A DNA stretch of 64,000 nucleotides from NCBI GenBank assembly GCA_037893245.1, contig JBAIAA010000102.1, positions 1,178,001 through 1,242,000 on the forward strand, read 5' to 3'. The DNA is from Crossaster papposus (taxonomy: Eukaryota; Echinodermata; Asteroidea; Velatida; Solasteridae). Below are positions 13,301-28,300 of this stretch, piece by piece. Each line of letters opens with the position of its first letter. Positions within the stretch are counted from its first letter, which is position 1. A program made the position numbers and the translations under genes. The notes under the pieces are model-generated. The model saw only the letters and a list, made by a program, of their open reading frames with translations, made no database searches and was not told where the DNA came from.

Positions 13301-16300
13301 TGGCAGCTTTTGGGGTGATATCACCCTTTAACAAAAATATGGTTGCCTTAAAATGCTTGTTACCACATATGTGATCGGCTCTACAGAAAGGTGTATTATG
13401 TCGCAAATAAATGAAATTGAGTTATATACATGGTTGAAAAGCCCACAACGTAAGCTTTCATTTGATATATATTTAATATATAGAGCTATATAGCCCCTCT
13501 TATTATGGAGATATGACGTGTTTACATATTGATTACTTCCTTGGAGTTAAAATTACACAACTGAGAAAATGGGCTTTGAAATAGCCGGCTCTGTTGTACT
13601 ACAACATAACGATGCACACAAAATTGTATTTTTTTCCACTTTATTCATCAAAATCAACATTTCTTTGAATGAAACCTGAAACTGTAGGTCTTAAAGATGT
13701 CATTCATGACAAAAAATTTAATCACATTTTGATGAAATGTTTACCCTTTCAACATTGAGCGGGTCATTACATGATAGTGCACAGCCCGACCTAATACACC
13801 TTTTTGTAGAGCCGGTCACACATAATTAATCTGATGACAAGCATATTGGTGCCCATTCAAAAACAAATAAAATGTGCTACGGTATCACACATTTTAGACT
13901 CTATGTGTGCATACCTTGCCAGAAATTGCTTTGAGCATTATTCCATTTAATTATTGGATACCGGTGGCCCAATTTATGGACCAAGGCAGTTGGCCTAAAT
14001 TTAATCAAGAGACCATTTAATCTTGAGATCAAGAAATACGCTTGGTGTAGCAAAAACCAACTTTATAAACATTTGTGACCGAATCCTTTAAAACGAGTCT
14101 TAAATATTAATATTAAAGTGTTCCCTTTTTCTTTACTTAGTTCGTTTGGTCGATGGAGAAGGTTCCAACGAAGGTCGTGTGGAGGTTTTTGTGAATGGTT
14201 CCTGGGGCACTGTTTGCGATGATGGCTGGGGTCTGAATGATGCTCATGTTGTCTGTCGTCAGCTGGGCTACTCCAGGGCGATACGGTCTCTATCAAGCGG
14301 TTACTTCGGAGGCAACTATGCACTGGACATATTTCTGGATAACGTTGCATGCACTGGTAGTGAAAAGGCATTGCAGGACTGCCGACACAGTGGACTTGGT
14401 ATTCACAATTGTGTACATCGCGAAGATGCCGGTGTTCGCTGTGGTAAGTAAATTGCCTAAATTGCCACAAAATAACCGTTGGAAATAGTTTTTTAGGAGA
14501 TAATACGTATCGGGACAAACAAAATAAGTTGTGTGTTTACAGTACCATACATTTTAATCAAGTTTTTAGTGTGGACAGTTATTATTGTTCATGGGGAATA
14601 ATTAGAACTACTTGTAGGGTTCATGTACAATTGTCAACTAGCAAAATGGCAAGTTTAATGTTGGCAATTTAGATGCCCAAAATCCACGTAGGCCGGGTTA
14701 TCGTAAATGTTACCATTTTTTGTTTGTGGCCTCATTGAATAATAATATATAATAATAATATTGATTTATATAGCGCACGTATCCGGTAACCCGATCAAGG
14801 CGCCTACACACAAATTCTGCTCCAAGCTAAATTAAAACTAATGAAATAAATGAGACTTTAGTTCTCTTTTGAAGATGTCCATGGATGTTATTTGACGAAG
14901 TGTGGCAGGGAGTTTATTCCAAATGGAAGGTGCTGCTTTGGCAAAAGCACGCTGACCATAGCGGACAGTAATGTGCCTGAAGATCTCAGAACCTGACCTG
15001 TCTGCTTGTCAGACAGGGATGAGCTCACAGAGATACTGAGGAGCACGACCATGCAGGATTTACTGCAATGGAGGGGACATTACTGCCAATTCAATGACCA
15101 CATGTCCACCAGGCGTGGGATTATTTATCGAACCCCGATGCCAGGTAGTCCGAGTATCTTACGTTCGTCCCTCCTGGATTCACGATTCATTTTTTTTACT
15201 CATTTTACCCGGGGGGCTTGTGCCCCTACCCCAGCCCCCCCCCCCCCCCTGGATCCGCGCCTGTAATATGTGTAGAAGTGTTATAGCCCAGGCCAGGCTA
15301 GAACCCCCAACCTGCAGAACGACCCACAGTTTACTAATGCAATGCTCTAGACCACTAGGCCTTGGCACTTCCCCAAAATTGGGTTGATACTCAGTAAGCA
15401 GGTACTAGACAGGAATGTGTGACAAATATTTTTTTGGCTCCATACTGGGATTGGATTGGATTATCATGTCGTTGATTCATTTTTGTTTCAAATTGTTGAC
15501 ACCCCAAATCGCCCCAAATATAGATTTAAAAGTATATTTTCACCACACGCTGAAACAAGGTTCTTGGGGAAACCTCTATTACAAGTGTCTTATTATTATT
15601 TTTCAGAGCCGTGTGACAGCCAACCCTGTTTGAATGGCGGAACTTGCACCAGTTTGGATCCAGGGTTTTCTTGCAACTGCGCCTCAGGACACAGTGGTCC
15701 TACATGCCAAACTGGTAAAAAAAGATATAAAAAGAAAGACATTTTGCTCAAAAACATTGTTTAAAGAATAATTGTAAGTTGTAATTGCTGAATCATCAAG
15801 AATGGGTGGATTTAGGGGATTTAGGGGATAGTAAATATCGTTTAACAGACCTGACCGATGTTTAACAATCAGGGCATGCCGAGAAAAGAACAAAGACAAA
15901 ACGTTATTCATTTTCTTGGTTTTTTTTGCGATTGGCGTTCGGCAACTGCGAATTTGTTAAATAAAATTCAATTTTTTAAAACAATTACAGAATATCTAGC
16001 GCGCAATCATTTAGCTGGATGCCTAGAATCATTATTTACTTTCAAATAAGTAAGATATTTCATAATAATTCAGTAGTAAAATTTGTCGATAACTGCAAAT
16101 GATGTATCGTACCTTTTAGGTAGTAAGCACCAGTTGCAAACATAAAAAAAGAAAACTACTGAGTTATTACGAAATACCTTATATTTTACTGTAACAGTTT
16201 CAAGCATCCTCTGAAATCACTGCACCTAGTGTACTGTAGTTTTCAAGGAAAGTGGAGTTTTGTATAATTTTCCAACGACTGCCAGCCGGCAATCGTTAGA

Positions 16301-19300
16301 AAACCTGACAATTTTCAAGGAAAGTGGAGTTTTGTATAATTTTTTAACAATTGCCAGCTGCTGGACATCGTCAAGGTAGCGTGGGGGTGGGGGCGCTCTA
16401 GGGGGCAACAGTCCTTCCAGGGACGGCTGTCCTGCCACAAACGCGTCCTCAAAGTACTGGCCATACTGCTGCCCCTAGACCTTGTATGAGTGGACCATGC
16501 GCGTCCGCAGCAGTCGGTGGCCGTCGCCGTCCACCCCGATGGGGGTGGTCTCTAGGCGCCACTTATCCCGCAGGTGCTCACATAAGAAAACTGGCATGTG
16601 GGTGGCCACCTCCCTCATGTGGTGTGGCCGCTGGACGGTGCCGTCCACCTCCAACCCATCTAGGTCCGGTCCGGGAGGTCCACCTGGGACCCGGCCGGCA
16701 AGATTTGGGGCTGTCCACGCCACTGAAGCGTCGGAACTGGAGGGGGCGTCGGGGGCTCCGTCTAAGTCTTGGTCTTGTAGGTGAGGCGGGACCTCCGGCT
16801 GTGAGTCCGGGGGGAATGGCCGGCAACAGACTCTCGCTGCTCTTTTTCCAGCTCCTTCACGTCCGACCGGCGAGAAGAGAGCCTGAACGACTGCCCTAAT
16901 AGATTGTCACCTGGTCGGTTCCATTCTTTGTGTCAACAGGCTGGTGGCGACCACAATCCGGCAGTTGTCTTTAGCCTTCAAGTTGGGGTACACCATCCCG
17001 ACTCCCGCCCGCGACTCGCTCCTTATCTTGTAGACGAGGATCGCTTCGTGTCCGACTGGGACTACCATGTTTTTCGCTACCTGCAACCTCGCCACCATAG
17101 ACTTGTGAATGATATACCCTCCAGGGGAACCGTCCTCCCGTTGAGGGGGACCGTGTGGTCGTCCCATTTCCACTCGCAGTGGTACTTCGACAGGAAGACG
17201 ATCCCCAGAATCACGTTCGGCTCGATCTCTGCCACAGTAAAAGCGTGGCTTAAGCGAAGACCGGCTCAGGCCCTACAACAGACCCTGGAGGAAGCTGAAC
17301 TACCGACCTCACGTCTCTTGCTCCGGCCTTCCCTTTCCGGCTATACTCCTGGGACTCTATAGGAACGCCTCCATCTTTGTCGCCAGCGTGATGGCTTCGG
17401 TCAGGGTCGCCGCCTTCGGAGAGAACAGAGGGCGCTGCAGCTGCTCCTCACCCATGGCCCTCTGGAACGCCTCCACGCCCAAGTCCTCCCGGGCCTGCTC
17501 AGGCAATCATGGGTAGCTTCTCAGCACCAGCCTCCAATGGATTGTCCCAGGCTGCTGAGTGACTTGTCGTGGCCCCTCGTCTATCCGGACAACTGGGCCC
17601 CTCGTCTATCCGGACAACTGGGCCCGATGTAGTGGAACCTGTGCTGTCACGCCTGATGCTCGAAGTTCTCCAAGATGGAGGAGTATTCCCCGCGGCGCCA
17701 TGTCCGCCAGTGCTTCCTGGGCCGTACCCTTCAGGTGAGACGGTACATTGCCTTCTAAGACTCACTCCAACTCAGGCGCTACAAGGAAAGCTGTGCATGG
17801 AAGACACCTCTAAATAACTCTGTTCGGTGGACACCATCCTTTATCTAATGGCCTAAATGGCCGAAATAGATGAGGTCTCCTGAACAACACCATTCTGTAC
17901 TTGTGACAGCAGTAGAATAATTGATAGCTGCCATACTATAAACAAATGAATGGGACTTGGGTAAAGGCCCATAATTTTCACGGTCGGCCTGACTGTGAGT
18001 GAATTCAATATTAAAGGTAACAACTCAAACTGGAAGGTTCGATTGAGGATTACATGGAGTTTAAGCGGAATTGGCCCAAAGGTGTTTAACCAGTTTGCGC
18101 CAGGACTATTTTGACATTGACAAAACTCGGGCACGGGAAAAAATTTTGCGAACATTAATTTCAGGCGAGTTCAGCCGGCATCCGATGGAGAGCACATGCA
18201 CTCACGGATGCCGGCTGCGAGCCGGTCGCTGACAGATAATTCCAGTCTCGTTCCGAGTTCTATGTGACGTGTTTATCCGTCATCCGTTTGAATTCCTGAG
18301 AATCTTTGCATGTATATACGTCATCCGACGCGAACTAGTTAAGTAAAAACACAATTTTTAAAATCTGCCTTTCGAAAGCTAAAAAACACCTTATTAATCT
18401 CTCACTTTCAGCGGAACTTCGTCTAGTCAACGGCAGCAGGCGTAACGAAGGGCGGGTTGAGATGTTTATCAACGGCACGTGGGGCACGGTGTGTGGTGAT
18501 CTCTGGGGCCTAGACGATGCTCGAGTCGCCTGCCGTCAGCTAGGTTTTCCGGATGCCACAGAGGCTGCAACAGGAGGGTCTTTTGGAAGCGGAACTGGGC
18601 AAATTTACTTGGACGATCTCATGTGCACTGGCCTGGAAAGCAGTCTGGAGAGTTGTGCACACGGTGGGATTGGCGTACATAATTGCAATCATATGAATGA
18701 TGCTGGTCTCATCTGTGATCCAGCAGGTAACGTATATTTTGTAGGCTTTTGGTGTTCAGGGCCCAATTTTATAGCTTTAATATAAATTGCTCAAACCATT
18801 AGCAGAAAAGTTGTGCTGATACTGTAGCAGAAAATCATGCTGCTGCTTATAGTACTATTTCAAGGTGTAGATGTGTCGAAGCTTGCTTTTTGTGGGGATT
18901 TATATTGTGATATTTCACTGATTTAACAACGTTTTTCTCTGTGAGTGGATACACATTCTCTATGAAATGACTGAAGCTGTGTTGAGCACAAAATCGGCTG
19001 TTAAGCATTGCTTAGGAAATTGGGCCCAGTTCATTAGAAACTGTTTAAAAAAATGATGATAACTTAACCCAGGGAGGGGAGGGGGTGGCGTTGGGGACAA
19101 ATGCCCACACGGGGATGTTTCACAAAAGCCCACACGGGATGTCTTACAAACATACCGTAGGTCACATTTTTGATAGTCTGGTACATCAATGACCCCTTCT
19201 CTGCCCCCCCCCTAATCAGAGGTATGCTCATAGGTATTCATCCCCCCCCCCCCCCCCATTGGTGGTATGCTCATAGGTTGTATATCTATCATTGGCATTG

Positions 19301-22300
19301 GCATGGAATTTTATCACATATTAATCAATGGGTCATAATTTTCCAATTTGCTAGTAACAATATTTTGTACTGTTAGATATTTCATCCATTGGCAATGTTT
19401 AGTTGAGTGTGCACAAAATCACCTTCTGACCTCCAACCATCCATCTGACCCGTCCGGCCGATTGTACTTAGTTGGTATCAATGGTTGGTATTTGAATCTA
19501 GTTTACCAGCATGGTCAGATACATGTATGCATGGATAATGAAAAACGAGTTCAAAGTGGTTTAGCTATCGGTCTTTATACCTTTAAACTTATAAGAGGCA
19601 ACCCAACCCTAACAAAAAATAGTATCTCCGGGTAACCTACGGTAATTAGATTGATGCATGAACAGGGATTTATGTCCATACATGTATATAATTAGATCAC
19701 ACCTGGGGTAGATTTTACAAAACTTTAGACTCAAATATCTTGAGTCCCCATCCAAAGGTCGATCTTGGCTATAAATACGTGCATAAGATCGATTATACCA
19801 AATCCATCTTAGTGTTAATATCAGCAAGTCAAACGATTATTCAAGTCAAGTCACAAGTCATGTTTTGTCATTTAAAGTCTGAAGTCATTTTTTCCCCAAG
19901 TCAAGATAATTAGGTCTCAAGTAAAATAAATAGCGGGAGTTCGAGTCAGCGACCTGTCCAAAGTTTTTAACTGACCTGTCCGAAGTTTTACAATCCTGGA
20001 TGCTGACAAAAGAAAGAAAAACAGGGGTTAGTTTTCAACCGGTGTTGTGCAGTTGTTCTTGGTTTTTTTTTGTGATCGCCGTCTGGCGATCGTGATTGTT
20101 TTTGAAGTTCGGAAGTAAATTCTTTCAATATCTGCAAATCATGTATTCTACCTTGAATTCTACCGAGTTCAGCTGTATTGCTAAGGGAATTAGGACTTGT
20201 TGAACGTCTTAACTATGGGGTGAAATTGATCCTAGGACGAGTTACTTTTCCTCAGACGCGTTGTAGCGTTTTGTGAAACTGGCCCTAGTAATCATGTTGT
20301 CATAATAATAATAATAATAACAGGCATTTATACTGCGCTTTTCCAAAACATGATCAAAGCGCATAACAAAAGAAAGGATGAATTAAAACAAACTTGAACA
20401 AAACTTAAATCTACTATTTAGGAAAAAGATAAATTTTAAGTTTACTCTTAAATGTAACAACACAAGTAGAGTTACGGACACTAATTGGGAGACTGTTCCA
20501 AAGTTCAGCAGCTGAGTGTGAGAAGGCGTGTTTGCCATAAGATAAACTTTAGTTGTGAGTGTTAAGCCGAGTTCTATCGGAAGAAGAACGGAGTCCTTGA
20601 CGATTGCTTTGGTGAAGATGAAACATATCAGAGAGATAAGGTGGAGCAATGTCCTTCAAACATTTAAAAACATATAGAAGAGTTTTGAACTGGATGCGTT
20701 TCTCCATGGGTAGCCAGTGTAGTTTAGCAAGTAAGGGGGATCCATGAGCTCTCCAACAGTTAACAGTGAGAACAAGTTTGGCAGCTCTGTATTGGATACT
20801 GGTGAGGCGTTTAAGATGTGCTTTGGTGATTCCAGATAACAGGGAGTTACAATAGTCGAGACGAGAAGTGACAAGACAGCGAACCACATGGTGACAAGTT
20901 TCATGATCAATGTATTTTTCGAATCCTTGCAATGTTGCGCAGATGGAAATTAGTAGAGCTACATACTGAATTAACTTGAGATGACATTGACATGACAGGG
21001 TCAAACATGACACCCAAATTCCGAATATTAGTTGAGGGGGTTACCATAGAATTCCCAATGTTAAGAGAAACATCTTTAACATGTGACAATTTGTTCCTAC
21101 AAGTAATTCTACAGGTACTGCTCTTCCTGTTTTATCCTACCGGTACATGTAAATATATACATTCTACTCTAACTCGATCCCAAATCTTGTGGATATTGGA
21201 AGATTCAGGATTGTTAACCAGTTTGTGCCGGATGACAGATATAAACGCAAAGTTTTCCCCAAATTCAAAACGGATGACGCATAAACACGCTAAGTTCAAG
21301 TTCGGAAATGTCTGTCAGCAGCGAGCAAGGCCGGAAATGCGTGAGTGTGCTTCCCGGCACTATCGGCCTGAACCCGCTTCGGATCGAGTTTCGTTAAAAA
21401 TAATCCCACCCCTCGCCTCGGTGATGTTAAAATAATCCCGGCGCGAACTAGTTAAGGGTAAAATAATTTAAAACGGAAGGTTCAGGATTATAAGGGATAA
21501 TTACATTTGTACAGTTTTAAAAACTATAACTACATGTATTCAGACTAAATTTACATTCAAACTTTATAATTTCACTTGGCATTCCAAGTGTTATGGTAAA
21601 CAAATGTTTAGATTCAAAGCTACTTACGCTTTGGTTATAATTTATATGCTTCAAATTTCCAAATGCATGTTATAAGAAAGTTTAGGCTTAAAGGTAGGAT
21701 ACACCATTTGCAGAAATCTAAATTTTTACTACCAAATTATTAAGAAATATCTTATTTATTTTAAAGTATAATGATTGTAGGCATCCAGCAAAATGATTGC
21801 TCTAGATATCCCATAATTGTTTTTAAAAAAATCATGTTCGCAGGACAGCGATCGTGAATTGTGTACAAGAACAACATAAAAACCACTGTCCGACGCCGGT
21901 TACAAACGAACGTCATTTTTCTTGCCTTCCTCAGCATCCATGATTGTAAAACTTCGGACAGGTCAGTTATATACAATATTTACTATACAATTCAACCCCC
22001 CAAATCCACCCATTCATGATAATTCAAGTAATTACCAATGGTGCATTCTAACTTTAACTGGGGTGAAATATCTGTTTGCCTCATAGTCCGCTTGGTAGGA
22101 GGCTCGACTGCTAAGGAAGGACGCGTGGAGGTGTACTCTGGTGTCACTTGGGGGACTATCTGTGACAATGGCTGGGACCTGAACGATGCCGCTGTCATCT
22201 GCCGTGAGCTGGGCTATGGCGGGGCTGTAGGAGCTCTGAAGCGCGCCTTCTTCGGTCAGGGATCTGGGCAGATACTGCTGGAAAATGTCGATTGTAGAGG

Positions 22301-25300
22301 TGACGAGGACACGGTGTTTGACTGTGGACATAGAGGGTTAAGGATCCACTATTGTTCTCATTACGAGGATGCTGGAGTCCGATGTGGTAGGTTGGACATA
22401 GTGAGAGTGTTTGGTCACACGTGTGAAACGGGCAGCCAAAGACCGGTATCTCCGATTGTCTAAAATTCAGTTTAAAATCTTGAAAACCTCTTCATAGGCA
22501 CCATTCAAAAGACATCTAGCCTTTTAAGCAACGATTTTGTTAAATCATGCTAAACCAACATGAAATAACATGCTTGTTGAAAACAATAGAGAGAAGCTTC
22601 TACCTTTAAATACAAGCTTGTGGTTTATTTATACATCAAAGTGATACCAGAATCCCAATTTTAAATGTTTAACCAAGAATTGTTTTTAGCTAAAGCTGGT
22701 CACAAATGTGTTTTATTGCAATCTAGGTCGACTTCGTCTCGCCGACAGCAGCGTTGAAAGCGAAGGCCGGTTAGAGGTCTTCCTCAACGATGAATGGGGT
22801 ACGGTGTGTGACGACTCCTGGGGACTAGAGGATGCTCAGGTGGCTTGCAGGCAGCTCGGATTCCCAGGCGCCCTAGAGGTGACCCAAGGAGGGGCCTTCG
22901 GAAGTGGTTCCGGCCCAATACACCTAGATAATGTTGCTTGCACTGGTTCCGAAAGTAATCTGGAAAGTTGTCCACACGGTGGGATCGGGATCCATAACTG
23001 CACGCATAGCCAGGATGCAGGCATCGTGTGTAACCTATCAGGTAAAACATTGTCACAGGCCATCAGCCTGGGGAGTTGGTCGGTGTCAAATGGGAATAAT
23101 GCTTTGTGGAGTGCCGTGGCTTTGTGGTCTGGAGCATTAAACTTGCAGGTTGTGGGTTCGAGTCTGGCCTGGGACTATAGTGCGTGTGCTCTTGGGTTAA
23201 GGGCACTTGCTTCACTCCACCCAGGAGTAAATGGGTACCAGTGAGGGGAGAGATGGTTGTTATTAGCTGCTTTGTGCGGAAATAGCAGCATCCAGCTGTA
23301 TACTCCCCAGGGAGCTGAGATGGTATTTAGAATGTTTCATTGACCCAGGGGCCACGGTAATAGTGATACAGCGCATAGGGACCTTACGGTGACATGGGCT
23401 ACCGGTATACATGTACAAAGAATGGTTCATTATTATTATTATGCACCCCTGTATAGTTGAAAAATATGATACGTACAGCATTTCAGCGGTGGCAGCTTTT
23501 GGGGTGATATCACCCTTTAAAAAAAATATGGTTGCCTTAAAATGCTTGTTACCACATATAATTAATCTGATGACAAGCATATTGGTGCCCATTCAAAAAC
23601 AAATGAAATGTGCTACGGTATCACACATTTTTAGACTTTATGTGTGCATACCTTGCCAGAAATTGCTTTGAGCATTATTCCATTTAATTATTGGATACCG
23701 GTGGCCCAATTTATGAACCAAGGCAGTTGGCCTAAATTTAATCAAGAGACCATTTAATTTTGAGATTAAGGGGCCGTCCAAAGTTTTCAACATTTTAATG
23801 GTCGTACAAAGCGTACGACAGGGGGGAGGGGGGTCGGAGGCCGCGTACGACTTTAAATTGTGAATAAAATGTTGATTTTGTACCGTACAATCAGCAAAAG
23901 ATAATTATATAATTGGTTTGTTTCCTTCTTTTTTTTCTCGAAAGAATTTTCAACGTTAAAATCAGAAGCGATACAAAGTCCGCTGTTCAAAAATGATTGC
24001 TTCGGCAGGTATGGTTGGTTATACCTTGTTAACAGCTATTGTGCAACTCCGAGAAAAAAAACCTGATGCGTCCCTGGCTAGCTATACATGGCTTGCGAGG
24101 ATGAGATACTTTTGACGCCGCCCGCACTACATGCCGCGGCGACCGAGTTGTCAATGATTTCGTATAGCGCAACGTTAACCATGCGGATACACACATTGAT
24201 GCATACACCCTGAATAAGCGCACGAATGTGCCAAACGTGAATGAATAACCTTTGACACGACTGTACTGCGACTCGTTCCCACAGCTGTGCATGGACATCG
24301 TGCTCGCAATGCCCCATCGCGCCCTACCGGTGTTTGGACTAAATGTTGAAAAGTACTACTTTGGGGGGAGGGAGGGGGGTCTTGAAAAGTAGTACGCTCT
24401 GTACGACCTTAAAAATGTTGACAACTTTGAACGGCCCCTAAAACACAATTTTTTCTGCATTTCACATGTAGTAGAAAGCACATTATTCACTAAATTGACA
24501 TCTTTAATACAGATGTTATTTGTGTGAAAGGGTTAACTCTTTTTATTGTTTTATATTGTGTTGGATAATGTTTAAAGACTTAATACTCAAAAGTAGCTCT
24601 AGTGACTTAACTCATATGTATGTGACCTTCCACCACAAAATGAGAGTAAAGTCGCACAATGTGATTTGGAGATATGGCCATCCAAAGTCAAAATATGAAG
24701 GGGTGGTCAATTTTGAGATTTTGCATAATTTGGAAAGCCTAAGTCCTCTACATATACCTATTTTTTTGGTACAATCAGATGATCGAAAACCTCTTAAATT
24801 ACGTGATTTTGAGTAGTGTTTGCGTAGTTAGTGTTTGGATTAAATTCCATCAGTGGTCTAATTAACACGGTAAATAAATATGCAAATTAGGTCTTCGTAA
24901 CTGTCCCATGTTTTCGAAGTTTTGATATTATGTTGATTATACAATAGCAGGTGTCAGAAGTTTCAAGAAGAAATAATGATTAGAAGATAGCCGTTGCTAT
25001 GCTCAACCGAACCTTCCTTATCCTGTTTGGCAATCTTGTGTGTGTTTTGTTTAGGATGTTTATAATAAGTTTTGTGAAACCTGAGACTTTCTTGAGCGCT
25101 GTAAAATGTATTTATCGCAAAACCCCCAAGTGTTATATACCATTAGAAAGCTCTCTTTTTCAAGAAAGTGAAAATACCAATCTCTTAATTTTAAGTATTT
25201 CCGACTTTACTCTCATTTTGTGATGACAGGTCACATGAGTTGAGTATAACCTTTTTTTTTTTTTAGTGGCATGAACGTAGTTAAAAGTGTTCCCTTTTTC

Positions 25301-28300
25301 TTTTTTTTAGTTCGTTTGGTTGATGGAGAAAGTTCCAACGAAGGTCGTGTGGAGGTTTTCGTGAATGGTTCCTGGGGCACTGTTTGCGATGATGGCTGGG
25401 GTCTGAATGATGCTCATGTTGTCTGTCGTCAGCTGGGCTACTCCAGGGCGATACGGTCTCTATCAAACGGTTACTTCGGAGGCAACTATGCACTGGGCAT
25501 ATTCCTGGATAACGTTGCATGCACTGGTAGGGAAGAGGCATTGCAGGACTGCCAACACAGTGGACTTGGCATCCACAATTGTGTACATCGCGAAGATGCC
25601 GGTGTTCGCTGTGGTAAGTAAATTGCCTAAATTGCCACAAAATAACCGTTGGAAATAGTTTTTTAGGAGATAATACATATCGAGACAAACAAAATAAGTT
25701 GTGTGTTTACAGTACATTTTAATCTAGTTTTAAGTGGGGATAGTTATTATTGTTCATGGGGAATAACTACATGTAGGGTTCATGTACAATTGTCAACAAG
25801 CAAAATGGCAATTTAGATGCCCAAAATCCACGTAGGCCGGGTTATCGTAAATGTTACCATTTTTTGTTTGCGGCCTCATTGAATAATAATATATAATAAT
25901 AATATAGATTTATATAGCGCACGTATCCGGTAACCCGATCAAGGTGCCTACACACAAATTCTGCTCCAAGCTAAATTAAAACTAATGAAATAAATGAGAC
26001 TTTAGTTCTCTTTTGAAGATGTCCATGGATGTTATTTGACGAAGTGTGGCAGGGAGTTTATTCCAAATGGAAGGTGCTGCTTTGCCAAAAGCATGCTGAC
26101 CATAGCGGACAGTAATGTGCCTGAAGATCTCAGAACCTGACCTGTCTGCTTGTCAGACAGGGATGAGCTCACAGAGATACTGAGGAGCACGACCTTGCAG
26201 GATTTACTGCAATGGAGGGGACATTACTGCCAATTCAATGACCACATGTCCACCAGGCGCGGGATTATTTATCGAACCTCGATGCCAGGTAGTCCGAGTA
26301 TCTTACGTTCGTCCCTCCTGGATTCACGATTCATTTTTTTTACTCATTTTACCCGGGGGGCTTGTGCCCCTGCCCCAGCCCCCCCCCCCCCCTCTCCTGG
26401 ATCCGCGCCTGTAATATGTGTAGAAGTGTTATAGCCCAGGCCAGGCTAGAACCCCCAACCTGCAGAACGACCCACAGTTTACTAATGCAATGCTCTAGAC
26501 CACTAGGCCTTGGCACTTCCCCAAAATTGGGTTGATACTCAGTAAGCATGTACTAGACAGGAATGTGTGACAAATGGTTTTTTGGCTCCATACTGGGATT
26601 GGATTGGATTATCATGTCGTTGATTCATTTTTGTTTCAAATTGTTGACACCCCAAATCGCCCCAAATATATATTTAAAAGTATATTTTCACCACACGCTG
26701 AAACAAGGTTCTTGGGGAAACCTCTATTACAAGTGTCTTATTATTATTTTTCAGAGCCGTGTGACAGCCAACCCTGTTTGAATGGCGGAACTTGCACCAG
26801 TTTGGATCCAGGATTTTCTTGCAACTGCGCCTCAGGACACAGTGGTCCTACATGCCAAACTGGTAAAAAAAGATATAAAAAGAAAGACATTTTGCTCAAA
26901 AACATTGTTTAAAGAATAATTGTAAGTTGTAATTGCTGAATCATCAAGAATGGGTGGATTTGGTGGATTTAGGGGATAGTAAATATCGTTGAACAGACCT
27001 GTCCGATGTTTAACAATCAGGGCATGCCGAGAAAAAAACAAAGACAAAACGTTATTAATTTTCTTGGTTTTTTTTGCGATTGGCGTTCGGCAACTGCGAA
27101 TTTGTTAAATAAAATTCAATTTTTTAAAACAATTACAGAATATCTAGCGCGCAATCATTTAGCTGGATGCCTAGAATCATTATTTACTTTCGTAAATAAG
27201 TAAGATATTTCATAATAATTCGGTAGTAAAATTTGTCGATAACTGCAAATGATGTATCGTACCTTTTAGGTACCTTTTAAGCACCAGTTGCAAACATAAA
27301 AAAAACAAACTACTGAGTTATTACGAAATACCTTATTTTTTACTGTAACAGTTTCAAGCATCCTCTGAAATCACTGCACCTAGTGTACTGTAGTTTTCAA
27401 GGAAAGTGGAGTTTTGTATAATTTTCCAACGACTGCCAGCCGGCAATCGTTAGAAAACCTGACAATTTTAAAGGAAAGTGGAGTTTTGTATAATTTTTTA
27501 ACAATTGCCAGCTGCTGGACATCGTCAAGGTAGCGTGGGGGTGGGGGCGCTCCAGGGGGCAATTCCTTCCAGGGACGACTGTCCTGCCACAGACGCGTCC
27601 TCGAAGTACTGGCCATACTGCTGCCCCTCGTACGTCTGCAGGAGTCGCCCAGAGACCTTGTATGAGTGGACCATGCGCGTCCGCAGCAGTCGGTGGCCGT
27701 CGCCGTCCACCCCGATGGGGGTGGTCTCTAGGCGCCACTTATCCCGCAGGTGCTCACATAAGAAAACTGGCATGTGGGTGGCCACCTCCCTCATGCGGTG
27801 TGGCTGCTGGACGGTGCCGTCCACCTCCAACCCATCTAGGTCCGGTCCGGGAGGTCCACCTGGGACCCGGCCGGCAAGATTTGGGGCTGTCCACGCCACT
27901 GAAGCGTCGGAACTGGAGGGGGCGTCGGGGGCTCCGTCTAAGTCCCGCCTTCCGCCCGAGCTGGCAGGGAGGGTTTGGTGGGGCTGCTTTCCTTCGGGTG
28001 GCTGGAGCGGCGTCTGTGGCCGTGTCCCCAGTGCAGCGACCGACGGGGCGGTGGTAGTCGAGGCCGCCCATCCTGGCTCTGGCTTGGTTGGCTGGCCATC
28101 TCGTCCCGCTCCCAACAGGGAGACCAGGAGGACTGCCCTGAGTGGAGGTGGTCCCCTGAATCCCCCGCCAAAACTGCGCCCCGTCGTCTCTTGCAAGGGG
28201 GCTGCAACAAAGGTCAGGCCGCTGCGGGTCGGGGTGGTCTCGTCCGCCGGTGGGAGGTCTGGGCTCCCCTTTCGGGAAAGGCGAGGTGGAAAAGGTCCTC

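Larger units (their letters stand above)
12386..22578 (+). repeat. tandem duplication, copy 1 (SRCR6-SRCR9)
   Basis: About 10.2 kb carrying SRCR6, SRCR7, EGF2, SRCR8 and SRCR9 with their introns. It is repeated directly as 22601-34252. Homology begins at ctacctttaaatacaagc and ends at aacatgaaataacatgcttg in both copies. EGF2 and EGF3 differ at one silent base; SRCR6/10 differ at 9 and SRCR7/11 at 11 bases. A TIR element (13370-13820) and a LINE (20303-21101) occur only in this copy. Confidence 0.9.
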
